A DNA stretch of 64,000 nt from Nissolia schottii (Eukaryota > Streptophyta > Magnoliopsida > Fabales > Fabaceae): the NCBI GenBank assembly GCA_003254905.1, contig QANU01095819.1, positions 1,230,404 through 1,294,403 on the forward strand. The letters run 5' to 3'. Shown in pieces: positions 24,001 through 35,159 of the stretch (its first letter is position 1; the number at the start of each line of letters is the position of its first letter). A model generated the notes under the pieces. The model was not told the DNA's origin. It made no database searches and was given only the letters and a program-made list of their open reading frames with translations. The position numbers were made by a program, and so were the translations under genes.

Positions 24001-24680
24001 ATATTTGATTAACCACAAACCTTGCACATGTTTGGAGGGCACAAACCGCAACCATGGGGAGATTTGTTGATATCATGGAAAGGCAGGATTGTCAGCCTTC
24101 CTTCCTCATTAACATAACCAGGGTTAGTGTTTATCTCAGAGAAGCATTCCCTTATTCCTAAGTGCTCCAATATTGTCTCAATGAAGAATGTGTTTGCATC
24201 ACTTACAACCCTCAAATCACACCTGCAAAAAAGAATGTCACCTTTATATTAATTCCTCTCAAAATAATTGAAACAAAAAGTAATATATAATTATAAATAA
24301 TAAAGTGATACATACCCTAAAGCATAGGCAGTTTTAATGGCAGGGACAACTCTGGGGTGTATAGGAATCCTCCTCAAAACCTCAGCGATTTCCTCAATTG
24401 TTTTCCCATTAGAATGAAGCTCCTTCATCATTGTATCCTACCAAATCAAAATCAAAATATCATAAACACAATGCAGATTATAAATACAACAACAACAATA
24501 ATATAATAATAGTGATGGAAACAGAGCATACAGAAAACTCACCATGAGAGTGTTCCATGGCATGGCGGGAAGGAGCTGATTGAACGAATCGGTGAAACCC
24601 AATTCATCAACAACCCAGTTGTCACTGTCACATTCAACAATGGTCTTGTCAAAATCGAACACAACCACGATTCCAACCAT
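22959..24680 (-). CDS. PHOSPHO1-like HAD phosphatase (copy B), 271 aa, 4 exons
   Basis: Exons in coding order: 24680-24543, 24437-24316, 24222-24021, 23312-22959. It is a tandem paralogue of the gene at 18194-19878, with exons 1-3 of exactly the same lengths (138, 122 and 202 nt). It carries the HAD nucleophile motif DFDKT (residues 9-13), motif II in VVSDAN, the CPPNMCK cysteine cluster, and GDGSGD (174-179). The start is the ATG at 24680. The frame stays open to 24725 but without an upstream ATG. All introns are GT-AG, and intron 3 holds a long (AT)n run. The last exon is shorter than in copy A (354 against 381 nt), from a shorter, diverged C-terminal tail. Likely a cytosolic phosphate-scavenging phosphatase; whether it prefers pyrophosphate, phosphocholine or another substrate is unknown. 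Confidence 0.92.
23957..23998. repeat. (AT)n microsatellite in intron 3 of copy B
   Basis: Twenty-one uninterrupted AT dinucleotides. It sits between exon 3 (ends 24021) and exon 4 (starts 23312), close to the donor side, next to a run of about 20 A at 23914-23935. Confidence 0.95.
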
Positions 24681-25078
24681 TACGTGCGGTGATGAGAAAC
24701 CGAACGACCCAGAAGAATGAACCACGTTCTCGAGTATTAGAATATTAATGGGTATCTCAAAATGCCTTCAAAATCGAGTCTTGGGCTTGGATTCAATGCT
24801 GAGGAAGAAAACGAGTACATATAGGGAATGAATGTGAGGAAGAATAAGCCACAACAGAACAAAAGATTCCGAAATGCGAAGGAATATTTCATTGGAACTG
24901 TTATTCTGTGATCCCTTGACTTAAATGAAAATCCATCACAGCCGTTGATTTTGTTGACTTTAGGTTTGATTAAAACAATCGGACGGCAGAGAAATTGTTA
25001 TTAAATAGGGTTTAGGTTCATAAGTCATTAACTCATGAGATTTTGTTAAATTAAAATTAAAATTAAAATTTTGAAAAG

Positions 25079-25164
25079 GAATATTCGAGGGTATTTTAAA
25101 ATCATGTTGGCCACCTATGAAAACGCACTTCTTCTACTGCCACTCACTGGCTACAAGAATATTC
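25079..25164. promoter_or_regulatory. Two P1BS-like (GNATATNC) sites upstream of copy B
   Basis: GAATATTC occurs at 25079-25086 and again at 25157-25164, about 400 and 480 bp upstream of the copy B start codon at 24680. It fits GNATATNC, the P1BS box bound by PHR1-type phosphate-starvation regulators. Because this gene family is phosphate-responsive in Arabidopsis the sites are plausible, but the motif is short and arises easily in AT-rich DNA. Confidence 0.35.
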
Positions 25165-25971
25165 TGGGTATGGTCTCTTTTCTTTCTTATTCAGTTATAT
25201 TTTTGATTGATTCGGTTTTTATTATTATTGTGTGGATGTTAATTTTGCTAATGAAGCATGTGTTGTTTCATGCCACATTTTAGGGTTGGATCATTTCATA
25301 TCTCTTCCTCTCTCACCTGATGAAAATCCCACCTCAATTCGGATTCTGTCTTGTATTCCACTCCATCTTTCTTTATTTTGTTTGTTGTTTTGCTAACTAA
25401 GATATGAAATCAAAATTCATACGGCTTGTCAACTTATTTTTACCATTTTATTAGTTTTCAATTTTAGAACCGAGAAATAAGAGGGAGTTTAATTTTATGC
25501 TATAAATAAGTTTTATAATGTTATTTAAGAGTAAAGGCCTATTTTAATATTTGTTAAATCATTGATGAACTAATTTGGTCTTATAAAAAAAATTCAATTT
25601 AATATCTATCAATTGTAAACTTGGGAATAGGTCACGTTGCGGCCTGTTTGACAAAAGGGCTTATTAAAAAGAATAATCTTATTTTAAGTTCAGTGACCTT
25701 AACTATGAATAGGAATAGATCAGGCGGTCTGACCTATTTCAATAAAAAGGTTAGGCCTATGCAATTTTCAAAGCCTGTTTCAGTAAACAGGTCAGGTCAT
25801 ATAGGTTTACTAAAGAAAAATAAACTCCATTTTCAAAGTTTGTTTCAGTAAACAGGCCAAACTTCATTTTCAAAGTTTGTTTTAGTAAACAGGCCAGGTC
25901 ATATAGGCTTATTAAAAAAAATAAACTTATTTTAAGTTCGGTGACCATACGCAATACCTCTACCATTCAAA

Positions 25972-26904
25972 ATAATGTCTTATCCACTATACTAGTATTA
26001 CTTTTTGTAACATTTTATGCAATCATATTTATTAATATAATTTTATTATTTAATTTTTCTTTCTAAAGAAACCATAATCTAAATAGTTCATAGGACTCTT
26101 TCACACTCACACTCTCATCTCATCTAAATAATGTGAGAGAGTTTTGTTGGCATTTTCCTTTTTGTTTTTTGTTGTCAAATATCATATATTCTGTTTATGA
26201 TCTTGCTATCACATCTAAGCAACAGAATTGGTGATATACGTAACGAAGTTGAGCAAACTTTTTTGGGATATGGAATTTGGTTTCTAAATGATAAAATCAA
26301 TGGATGAAAATTTGATTTTCCTCTCACATAGAGGATATTCACGTTACTCAGACTTGTCTTTTGATCTGTAGCAGCTTGCAGCTTTAGAGTTTCAATTCTT
26401 TATTGAAAATGTCTTTTTGATTCATATTGAATTTATACACTCTTGCTTGTTATATAGTAAATATTATATATTCATTTAAACTCTCTCCCTTCTCTCAAGA
26501 AATACCTTTATATATATATTAGTTTTTTTTACTTTAGAATATTATTATATTAAGAAATTAAGTTATTAACAAAAATATTATTTTGTTATAATTATTTTTG
26601 AAAAATTAAAAATTACATATTTTATTTTATTTTAATATTTAGTTTTTATTTTTTTATAATAAAAAAATACACAGGCAGGTCTATCACTGATATATGACAT
26701 TTTACCAACAAAAAAAATGCTAGCAAAGCTCTTTCATATTATTCAGATGAGATGAAAGTGTGAATCTGGGAGAGTTCTAGGGACTCTTTAGATTAGGGTT
26801 TCTTTAAAAGAAAAACTAAATAATAAAATTATATTAATAAATATGATTATATAAAATGCTTCAAAAAGTAATGTTAGTCTAGTGGATAAGGTATTACTTT
26901 AAAA
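25972..26904. mobile_element. Foldback element with ~170-bp terminal inverted repeats
   Basis: The left arm (about 25972-26150) and right arm (about 26735-26904) are inverted copies. For example CTTATCCACTATACTAG on the left answers CTAGTGGATAAG on the right, and both contain the AATAATAAAATTATATTAA block. The core has no coding potential. A further single-arm copy of the same repeat lies at about 26980-27130, and again at about 28130-28280, inside the duplicated units. Confidence 0.65.
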
Positions 26905-26935
26905 CCCAGAGATCTTGGGTTTGAGTCTTACTGAA
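26868..26935 (+). repeat. tRNA-like A-box/B-box segment
   Basis: TAGTCTAGTGG (26875-26885) fits the internal Pol III A box. GGTTTGAGTCT (26918-26928) is two changes from the B box GGTTCGANTCC. The 32-bp spacing is normal for a tRNA-derived SINE head. No complete cloverleaf can be drawn, so this is a tRNA-related relic and not a functional tRNA gene. Confidence 0.4.
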
Positions 26936-26946
26936 TGTAAAATAAA

Positions 26947-29259
26947 TTTATTATTTTAGTAAACACAAATGAACTAACCTTATAGACTAGCATTACTTTT
27001 GCAACATTTTATGCAATTATATTCATTAGTATAATTTTATTATTTTAATTTTTTCTTTTTAAACTAACCCTAAATATAAGAGTCTCTTGGACTCTTAGAC
27101 TCACATCACAAGTCAGACTTATTTTTAGGCACTTGACAATGAAGAAGGAGGGGAGTCATATTGAAGATTTGATACTAGAAGGTCAACTCATTGAATAATT
27201 CTTGTGTTGAGAATTAATATTGTGTTGAGAATTAATGTATTGTGTTGAGAATAATTCTTGTTTAGTTGGTATTTTAATATTATTAGTCTTATATGTTTTG
27301 TACATAGATCGTATTTGGATATTATTGGTATTGTAAGATGTTTGATTATTGTTATTGAATGTTGTTTTATTGAGTGTGTAACAGACCGCAATAACAGGCC
27401 ACAATAACAGGCTGCAATAACAAGTCGTGAATGTTATTTTATTAAGTGTGTAACAGGTCGCAATAACAAGCCAAAGTAACAGTTTTTTTAAAATAAAAAA
27501 ATACACCTGCAGGCCTATTAGGCTCTAAGGCAGGCCAAACCAGACTGAAAAAATATCCTATAACAGTTAACAGGACAGACCCAAGCCAAAAATTAACGAG
27601 ACAGATCTGGTCTATTCCCACTCCTACTTGTCTCTATCGTTGTGTTCTCAGGTACCTGGGAGATAGCAAGAGAGGGGGGTGTTTAAAGGAGGAAGTGCTG
27701 GAGGGGTTAAGAAAAAGGAGAATGATCTAAGGCAAAAAGTATCATAATGTTAATATCTTTCATATGTTTAACTATACTTTTAAAAATTCATTTAACTATA
27801 TTTATGAAGTGTAACTAAACATAAAATAACTACCTTGACCGGTGTTTGAAAATGATAGGAGTAACTTGGTCAAAATTTAAAATTAAAAGAGACCAAATTA
27901 AATCTTTTTATTTATCGTGGTACACATTGACCCAAATTTAAAATTGATGAAAATCAAATTGATCATTTTTTTTTATTATGCAAAAACCAAATTAACTCCC
28001 ACGCACAATTGCAATCTCTACCCGAATTTAGGGCGAAAATTAAATGAATTCAACAAGCAAATAAACAAAATAGAAATATTTTCATGTGCTCAATGAATTT
28101 ATTTTTTTAGTAAACACAAATGAACTAACCTTATAGACTAGCATTACTTTTTGCAACATTTTATGCAATTATATTTATTAGTATAATTTTATGATTTTAA
28201 TTTTTCTTTTTAAACTAACCCTAGATATAAGAGTCTCTAGGACTCTTAGACTCACATCACAAGTCAGACTTATTTTTAGGCACTTGACAATGAAGAAGGA
28301 GGGGAGCTCATATTGAAGATTTGATACTAGAAGGCCAACTCATTGAATAATTCTTGTGTTGAGAATTAATAGTGTCGAGAATAATTAATATTGTGTTGAG
28401 AATTAATGTATTGTGTTGAGAATAATTCTTGTTTAGTTGGTATTTTAATATTATTGGTCTTATATGTTTTGGACATAGATCGTATTTGGATATTATTGGT
28501 ATTGTAAGATGTTTGATTATTGTTGTTGAATGTTGTTTTATTGAGTGTGCAGCAGACCGCAATAACAGGTCACAACAACAAGCCGTGAATGTTGTTTTAT
28601 TGAGTGTGTAACAGATCGCAATAACAAGCCAAAGTAACTATTTTTTATAATAAAAAAATACACATGCAGGCTTATCAGGCTCTAGGGCAAGCTAGACCAG
28701 ACTAAAAAAATAGCCTATAACAGTTAACAGGCCATACCCAAGCCAAAAATTAACGAGACAGACCTGGCCTGTTCCCACCCCTACTTGTCTCCATCGTTAC
28801 GTTCTCAGGTACCTAGGAGATAGCGAGGGAGGGGGTGTTTAGAGGAGGAAGTGCCGGAGGAGTTAAGAGAAAGGAGAATGGTCTAAGGCAAAAAGTATCA
28901 TAATGTTAATATCTTTGATATGTTTAACTATATTTTTAAAAATCCATTTAACTATATTTATGAAGTGTAACTAAACATAATAACTACCTTGACCGGTGTT
29001 TAAAAATGATAGGAGCAACTTGGTCCAAATTTAAAATTAAAAGAGACCAAACTAAATCTTTTTATTTATTGTGGTACACATTGACCTAAATTTAAAATTG
29101 ATGAAAATCAAATTGATCATTTATTTTTATTATGCAAAAACCAAATTAACTCCCACGCACAATTGCAGGCTCTACCCAAATTTAGGGCGAAAATTAAATG
29201 AATTCAACAAACAAATAAACAAATAAACAAAATAGAAATATTTTCATGTGCTCAATGAA
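26947..29259. repeat. Tandem direct duplication, two ~1.15-kb units
   Basis: Unit 1 (about 26947-28097) and unit 2 (about 28098-29259) are collinear and nearly identical. The landmark AGTAAACACAAATGAAC is at 26958 and 28109, and CTCAATGAAT is at 28089 and 29251. Each unit contains one arm of the foldback repeat, the TTGTGTTGAGAAT minisatellite, the repeated CGCAATAACA stretch and the right end of the hAT-like element. Small indels separate the units. Minus-strand ORFs at 27183-27506 and 28308-28562 are translations of the minisatellite and not genes. Confidence 0.85.
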
Positions 29260-31933
29260 TGTTGTTAATTTTTTATTTTCAATGTTTTATATATCTTTTA
29301 AATCCTTTAAATTTAAAGTAATAATAGATAATATTCATAAAACACATTTAAAATGTGTTTCATAAACATTCAAATATTTATTTAAACAAAAAGAGTTGAA
29401 AATAACATTTGCACGTGTGTAAAGTGGATAGTGCGGTGTGAAGGGCATTGTAAGGAAAAGCCGAAGTGATTAAAGTAATGTTAGTATCCGATAGTGATTA
29501 ACGTAATGTTAGAATTATAGTTATAAAATACATCGATTGTTTATTTGCTTCAATTGATTTGGTAATTTTCTTTTGAATTTATTTATTGAAAGTAGAAAAA
29601 TTTACATTAATTATATAAATAATAATAATATTTAGAGTTTTTTAAATAAAAAATATATTATAAGACTTTAATCCTTATAAAAAAAAAACCGAGAAGTTCA
29701 ACTTAATTAATTAATTAGAGTTTAACAGATTTTAAAAAAGAAAATGTTTTAAGAAAGTCATGAAAATACAAAATCACATGACTTTTTTACAAGTCAATTT
29801 GATATCATTTTACCTCTCTCAACGAAGTTTACATTTTTTTTTTAATTTAGAGTGTCTACAGTTAATAATAATAATAAATTGTTTTATAGTAACTAAGATC
29901 ACACGAAATGAAATGCAATTTATGGCATGTACAACAAAAAAAAATTATCTAAATGTTCAATATTGTTAGAGAGAGAGTGAGGGAGAAGGGAAAGGTTGTG
30001 TAGGAAAAAATGAAGATAATAATTGCCTTCAAAAGACCGAGCATAATATTTGGGTATGCGGTGTCAAGTTCAATTATCAAACAACTAAAAGAGCCACAAA
30101 TTTTTGTGATGAATATTTTAAGTGATATAATATGCATAGTGTCACGTTGTGGTTGGCTTAATTTGAAGAATGAAGATATGTGGTGTGTCCAAAACACACC
30201 CTACCATGTCACAAACTGAGATCATGGTGCTGCCACTGATTTTGCAAATGTTTAATTAGATGGTGATGACAAAACAATGGTGATATATTGCGCCTAATCT
30301 GACAATAATACATATCAATACATGAACATTACAATGTTTATTTTTTTTTTTCCATTTGAGTAATGCTACACCTTTAACAAAAATTGTCATAGTTTTGTTG
30401 TTTATTTTATAGAAAACAAAAGAGATTGTTGGATAAAATAACTTATATGATTCACGTATTAATCCAAAAGTTAACGTACATCATTTTAATATAAAAAAAT
30501 CCGACGAAAAACCTGATTTAACATTTTTTTTTCTTGTCATTGAGTTTGTGGTTGGAACTAAGAACCACGTTTCTTCACACTTTTCTGAAATATTATTTGT
30601 AGTTATTTTGAGTTAAATATTATATTGACTTACTTATCATTTATCATTACATGTAATTTAATAGAATGTGGGTCTCATTAAAAACTCATTCAATAATAAA
30701 TGATTAATGAGTTAGGACAATATTTAACATAAAATAATTTTAAATAACAGTGCAAAACTTACGTGTCTCCCCCTTGTAAGTTATTCTTGTTTTTTTTTTG
30801 GGTGGTTCTTGTAAGTTCTTCTTGAAGCCAAGAAATACGTTCTAATTTTTCTTCCTTGGTTATCCTTTTTTAATTTCATTGACTTTAATACCCCAACGAA
30901 TAAAATAATGTTAAACTACAACATCACGCCGTGCCTTTCTTTCCCCTCTTAGTATGAAATGATATCTCCTCAGTTAGTTGAAGTGGGGAAGCATGTAGAA
31001 TCCAGAAATGAATCAAAAGTTTGGCCATTATTCTGGTGATCAAATATTATGCTGCACGTATATTCGGTTCTAGAGATAAGCTTAAAAATTCGATAAGAGG
31101 AACATCTACATTATTTTTGTTCCCATGGCAACAGATTGCTTGGTAGAGATAGAACATTAATCAAATCAAGTACCAAGCATATTGTTCACATTTGATGCCT
31201 TATTAGATTTTTTTTTTTTTTGAAGAAAAAAAAAATATAGGTAGGCAAATTCCATTGGCAGCACAATTATATATGTTAACAAGGGAAAATGGAAAATACT
31301 TGCACCCTATGCTTATTTCTGTCCTCATCAAAGCATTAGGTTGGATTCGGCCCATATCCAGCTGAACAAATGGACTAGTTCAGCGCATATTGAAATTACA
31401 TAAGCGAAAAAGTAAAGCCCATATTGAAATTAATGTTTTTTCAAAACTATTTTCATTTTTTAGACCAAAGAATAAAGCACTTCATTTGATATTTTTATAT
31501 TGACACAAAGGTTGGAACAGTGTAGTGTATTTGGTGTTGTGCACAAACATTCTCCTCAGACATGTTGAGTCTTCACTATATCAACACTCTCCTTTCTTCA
31601 ATTAATCATCCTTTCCCATTTTAACAAATGAATTAACTATATGTAGACGTTCATTGAAGAATTTAGATCCTCTCATTTTCAAATGAAAATGAGAGGGTTA
31701 TGTTTTTAATATCAACATTCATTTAAAAGAAAAATCATGTCAACATGACATCACCATATAAATGAACAACAAGATAAAAAACATAACTCTCTAATTTTCA
31801 TTTTGAAAAGAAGAGGATCTTCATCCATCCGACAGTGAATTGGTTACTTGGCAGATAATTTGCAATTGAAAATTAATATTTTACTGGCAACTCACAAAAT
31901 AGGGGTTGAATGATATTGTGATACAATCTCTGA
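29260..31933. other. Spacer and 3' flank of the 413-codon gene
   Basis: No supported gene. Short ORFs at 29760-30219 on both strands have no recognisable domain. A T14-15 run at about 31208-31221 followed by an A-rich tract lies some 700 bases past the stop codon of the minus-strand gene at 31934. Confidence 0.45.
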
Positions 31934-33175
31934 TCAAATGCAAATACCATGCAGGAAGTACTTGTTTCCTCTATACTTAAGCACTCTATTGTGTGCTCCA
32001 ACACACCACATATGGCCTTGAAGGTCCAAATGTCCTTTCATTTCGGCCGTTTCCCACACAAACTTGAAAAGGCCGAGCGCCCGGTCCAACTGCTTCACGC
32101 CGCGCCCAACCGTCTTCTTGTCATCTGAAGTCAAAATTCTTCCCATACACAAGCAAAACCTGCCATCACTCCCACTCTTATAAATCCCACCACACATATC
32201 TACTTCAATATCTGTGACTCTACCACTAAGGTAATAGAGCAACAGAGTGAATAAGCAACGAGACGAGTGACCCAATGTTTTGGAAAGTTTCTTCTGCACT
32301 AGGTTTTCCTGGTGTCTAGCTTCCTTGTATCCAATGCTGTGGTCAATCAAGACATCCCTGATTTGCAAAAGCCCCTCCTTCATGACCTCTGCCTTAGCCA
32401 CATGCAACTTCAATCTCATTTCGCTTTGAAAACATTCAATTAGATCATTGATCATCTCAAGAACATCTTCCCATTTTCGGGAATCAGAAGTGTCAACATG
32501 TTTAGAAGGTGAAAGCTTCATCCATGAAGTAGATTCTGGCTCATCAAAAGCCGCAGTTTCACTCAGAAACTTGAGGCAACTATGAACAATTTGCTGACCC
32601 AATGTAGTACCTTTGTCTAATCCATGAGAACCCAAAGCATCCAAATCAACTTTCAAATTATTCAGAGTTTCCTCGAGTGCACCGGTCAATATACGATGCT
32701 GCGTTACCTGTGGACAAACTTTGAAACGAACCACCTTCCTTTGTTGAGCAGAAACATTGAAAAAGTTGCTCACTTTGGCTAGAGAATCAACCACCATAGG
32801 CTCTCTTTCGCTTGCTTTACCAAAAGGAGCAAATGAATCGAGTTGCGTCCCTATGGCGGAGGACAAAACATGTTTCATTTTGTGCTGAACTTGTGGAGAC
32901 CCAATAAAATCCCGGGCAAGTGACTTGAAGCTACACATGTCATGCTCAATTTGATCATCAAAAATGGATGAATTACTGCTTGCATCAACAAGTCTTCCAT
33001 TAATTGCATCCACATTTGCTAGCGACCGGGCCAATTCCGTTAGCTTCGGAAACTCATTCTGATAACACTGCAAGTTGGAAACATCTTGTGAGCAGTGATA
33101 AAGAGCCGAATTCAGGTAAAAAGGTGCAGATTTGTTGGTTCTAAAACGGCTCACAAATCTACAAGCCATCACCAT
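31934..33175 (-). CDS. Conserved-looking protein of unknown function, 413 aa, intronless
   Basis: A single uninterrupted ORF with good codon use. I do not recognise the family. The first 25-30 residues (MVMACRFVSRFRTNKSAPF) are rich in Arg, Ser and hydrophobic residues and lack acidic ones, which would suit a mitochondrial or plastid presequence. The middle is mostly helical in character with Leu and charged residues. The C-terminal 90 residues carry the distinctive cysteine- and tryptophan-bearing stretches CGGIYKSGSDGRFCLCMG, KFVWETAEMKG and GHMWCVGAHNRVLKYRG. A second in-frame ATG two codons on could be the real start. It lies 125 bases downstream of, and on the same strand as, a broken PWWP gene fragment, so the two may share a promoter and transcript. 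Confidence 0.75.
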   Translation of the reverse strand: MVMACRFVSRFRTNKSAPFYLNSALYHCSQDVSNLQCYQNEFPKLTELARSLANVDAINGRLVDASSNSSIFDDQIEHDMCSFKSLARDFIGSPQVQHKMKHVLSSAIGTQLDSFAPFGKASEREPMVVDSLAKVSNFFNVSAQQRKVVRFKVCPQVTQHRILTGALEETLNNLKVDLDALGSHGLDKGTTLGQQIVHSCLKFLSETAAFDEPESTSWMKLSPSKHVDTSDSRKWEDVLEMINDLIECFQSEMRLKLHVAKAEVMKEGLLQIRDVLIDHSIGYKEARHQENLVQKKLSKTLGHSSRCLFTLLLYYLSGRVTDIEVDMCGGIYKSGSDGRFCLCMGRILTSDDKKTVGRGVKQLDRALGLFKFVWETAEMKGHLDLQGHMWCVGAHNRVLKYRGNKYFLHGICI

Positions 33176-33300
33176 TACTAACCAATGAATGAACTCTTAA
33201 AGGGAAAATCGTGTTCAATCAGGCATTTTATCAAACACGTTGCAGTCACTATAGAAAATAACCACACTCTCTAATCTCAATGCTGTGGTGCACTACCCAG

Positions 33301-33718
33301 TCAATCACTTAACAGTTCTTTGCTAAGGCTAGCATTCTCTAGCTCAAGAGCATGAATGATAGCATCTTCCCTGCGAGCGTACTTCACTGCCTTCTTGCTC
33401 AATTGGCGGCCGACACCCTTGCCTTCTCAATGCACTCATCATACTCTCCACAACGTAAAGCTTCCACCCGCTTCGATCTTTCAAGATTATACCAATCCCT
33501 AAATCACAAAGGAATTTTGCCAAAATCAGACCTCTCCCAAAATACTGAATAAACATTCAAAATTCAGACAACAAACAAATTCAAGGAAGACAACCGAAGT
33601 TTCGAGCCCTATGAACTAAGGCAGAAAAAGCTAGTGAGATCTACATTTTTTCCTATACCTAGTGCAAAACAGGACAGTTCCCTGCTATCGAAACACCTTG
33701 CAGTATTCCAATAGAAAT

Positions 33719-33754
<36 letters not shown>

Positions 33755-34119
33755 AAGGGCAGAGAAACACACAGAAAAGTATCAGACATGACTCATACGC
33801 AAACTGAAAACAAGGGGGGAAAAGACAGAGAATAGAATGGAGTCAATAGAAGCGAGATAATTGAGTAGGTAAGAGAATGACAAATACACACAAAAAAAGG
33901 GTTAACAGAGGATGAAGCAGAAAACTCACACACTTGCAACTTCACGACCAGGAGCTTAACAGGTGTACCCGATTTGGGTGAAACCAAGCAACTCTCAGAC
34001 AATTCATGGAGACCCATTATCCGGCCAGGCCACCACGACCCATTCCGGCGGCGGACCCACACCAACCCACCCTCCGACGCATCGATTCCGTTCGTATTTG
34101 ACTCTCCTGGACTACCCAT
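33301..34119 (-). pseudogene. Truncated, frameshifted PWWP-domain gene fragment (At1g51745-like)
   Basis: Exon 1 (34119-33930) encodes a start typical of plant PWWP proteins, with GGLVWVRRRNGSWWPGRI and GTPVKLL. Exon 2 (from 33498) encodes DWYNLERSKRVEALRCGEYD and later KKAVKYARREDAIIHALELE. The splice joins well (TGT|GTGAGT donor, TTTAG|GGATTGG acceptor, rebuilding Val-Asp-Trp). Two one-base losses relative to the family break it: one after KLL near the end of exon 1, one after SAAN in exon 2. All later exons, which normally encode several hundred residues, are missing. The last readable frame stops at 33301. So this is the 5' end of a PWWP gene kept as a relic, whose promoter may now drive the 413-codon ORF. 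Confidence 0.8.
33723..33753. repeat. A31 homopolymer in the PWWP-fragment intron
   Basis: Thirty-one A on the plus strand, i.e. a long T run in the sense direction of the minus-strand transcript, in the intron between 33930 and 33498. Confidence 0.9.
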
Positions 34120-35159
34120 TCCCCTCACCTCAAGAAAAAAACCAATCTCAACCCGCCATTGCTAAACTACACCATCCTCAATAAAAAATTTATATAAAAA
34201 AAAAAAGCTTCAATTTTTAAGGGAAATCACGCGCACCCTTCAAGCCTAAATGGCCCAAAAAATAGAAAAAATAATAAAAATCAGGGAGCTTATTTGTGGT
34301 CTTGCATGTAGTAAAAAGGGCACAAAAGAAAAGCCCAGAAGAAGATGAAAAACAAGATGAGTAAAAAAGGTGAATTTTGATGGAAGAGAAGGTGGGAGAC
34401 GCACCGGGGAGAAGGATCTGGCAGCAGCAGCAGCAGCAGCAGAGGAATGGGAGAAGGAGCAAAAGGGGGGAATCGGCGATGAAAAGAAGGAAGGGAAGGG
34501 ATCAAAATCCAATAGTGGAGAAGTTGGTTGGTTGGTTGGTTCTTCACTTCCTTGAGTCACTGTTTGTGTGTGTGTGAAAACAGGGGAAGGACACAGTGAT
34601 TGCTGTGTTTGGGTTGTGGGGATTGAGTTCTTTCACTCGTTGGTCACACGCTCATTTCCATCACACCATTTTCTTCTGAGCATTGCAAGAGCTTCAACCC
34701 AATTAACTTACCAATTCTACTACTTTTACGCTCCAAAACTTGGCGCACCTTGTGTAACGACAAACAAACATTTTAAAGTATTATAAAGCACAAAAATAAA
34801 TGTCTTATATTATTCCATATATTCATTTTAATTAATTCTTCAATTAAATAATAATATGTTATATTTTGTATTTTTAAATTAATTATCTTAAAAAAGTTTT
34901 TTATATAACTTTTTTTAAATGAAAAAATGGATAAAAGGAATTTAACCTAAATTTTGTACAACAATTCTAAGTTAAAATTGCAAGTTTTTTTTTCTTAATT
35001 TTGAAACTAAAATATATGAAACTATTGTTTAAATCCGTGCCATGCAATGCATGAGTGTGTCGTTTTTTAAGCTGATTAATATATTTAAAGAAATTAGCAT
35101 TAAATACATATAAAAACAATAATCAACTTTATAAATTATACGTAAAATGAGTCAATCAA
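34120..35159. other. Promoter/leader of the minus-strand unit and spacer
   Basis: Segment 34120-34660 is less AT-rich and CT-rich on the minus strand, with a (GCA)7 run at 34421-34442 and a GGTT tetramer run near 34523-34540, as expected for a plant promoter and 5' leader. The several overlapping 60-104 codon ORFs here are low-complexity. Beyond about 34750 the sequence is plain AT-rich spacer. Confidence 0.45.

Larger units (their letters stand above)
25617..27627. mobile_element. hAT-like element remnant with nested foldback
   Basis: The left end (TTGGGAATAGGTCA at about 25621) and right end (TCTATTCCCACTCCTAC ending about 27625) are inverted and resemble the TAGGGGTGGGAATAGG ends of plant hAT-type elements. 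Just inside both ends are repeated CAGGCC/GGCCTG-rich stretches. The interior is interrupted by the foldback at 25972-26904 and further repeat copies. I could not find a matching 8-bp target duplication, so the hAT call is tentative. Confidence 0.45.

Noticed and set aside
24680-24725. Extended N-terminus for phosphatase copy B
   Set aside because: The frame is open upstream but has no ATG there, and the ATG at 24680 gives exon 1 the same 138-nt length as in copy A.
26868-26935. Functional tRNA gene
   Set aside because: A and B boxes are tRNA-like, but the acceptor and anticodon stems cannot be formed and there is no clean T-run terminator directly after.
27641-27653. TGTGTTCTCAGGT, matching the first 13 nt of miR398
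   Set aside because: The match stops after 13 nt, the second unit of the duplication has a changed version (ACGTTCTCAGGT), and no miRNA-type hairpin pairs with it. I read it as chance.
34246-34560. Pro/Ser-rich minus-strand ORFs of 81-104 codons
   Set aside because: Low-complexity translations of a CT- and GCA-rich leader or promoter region upstream of the PWWP fragment, with three frames open at once.
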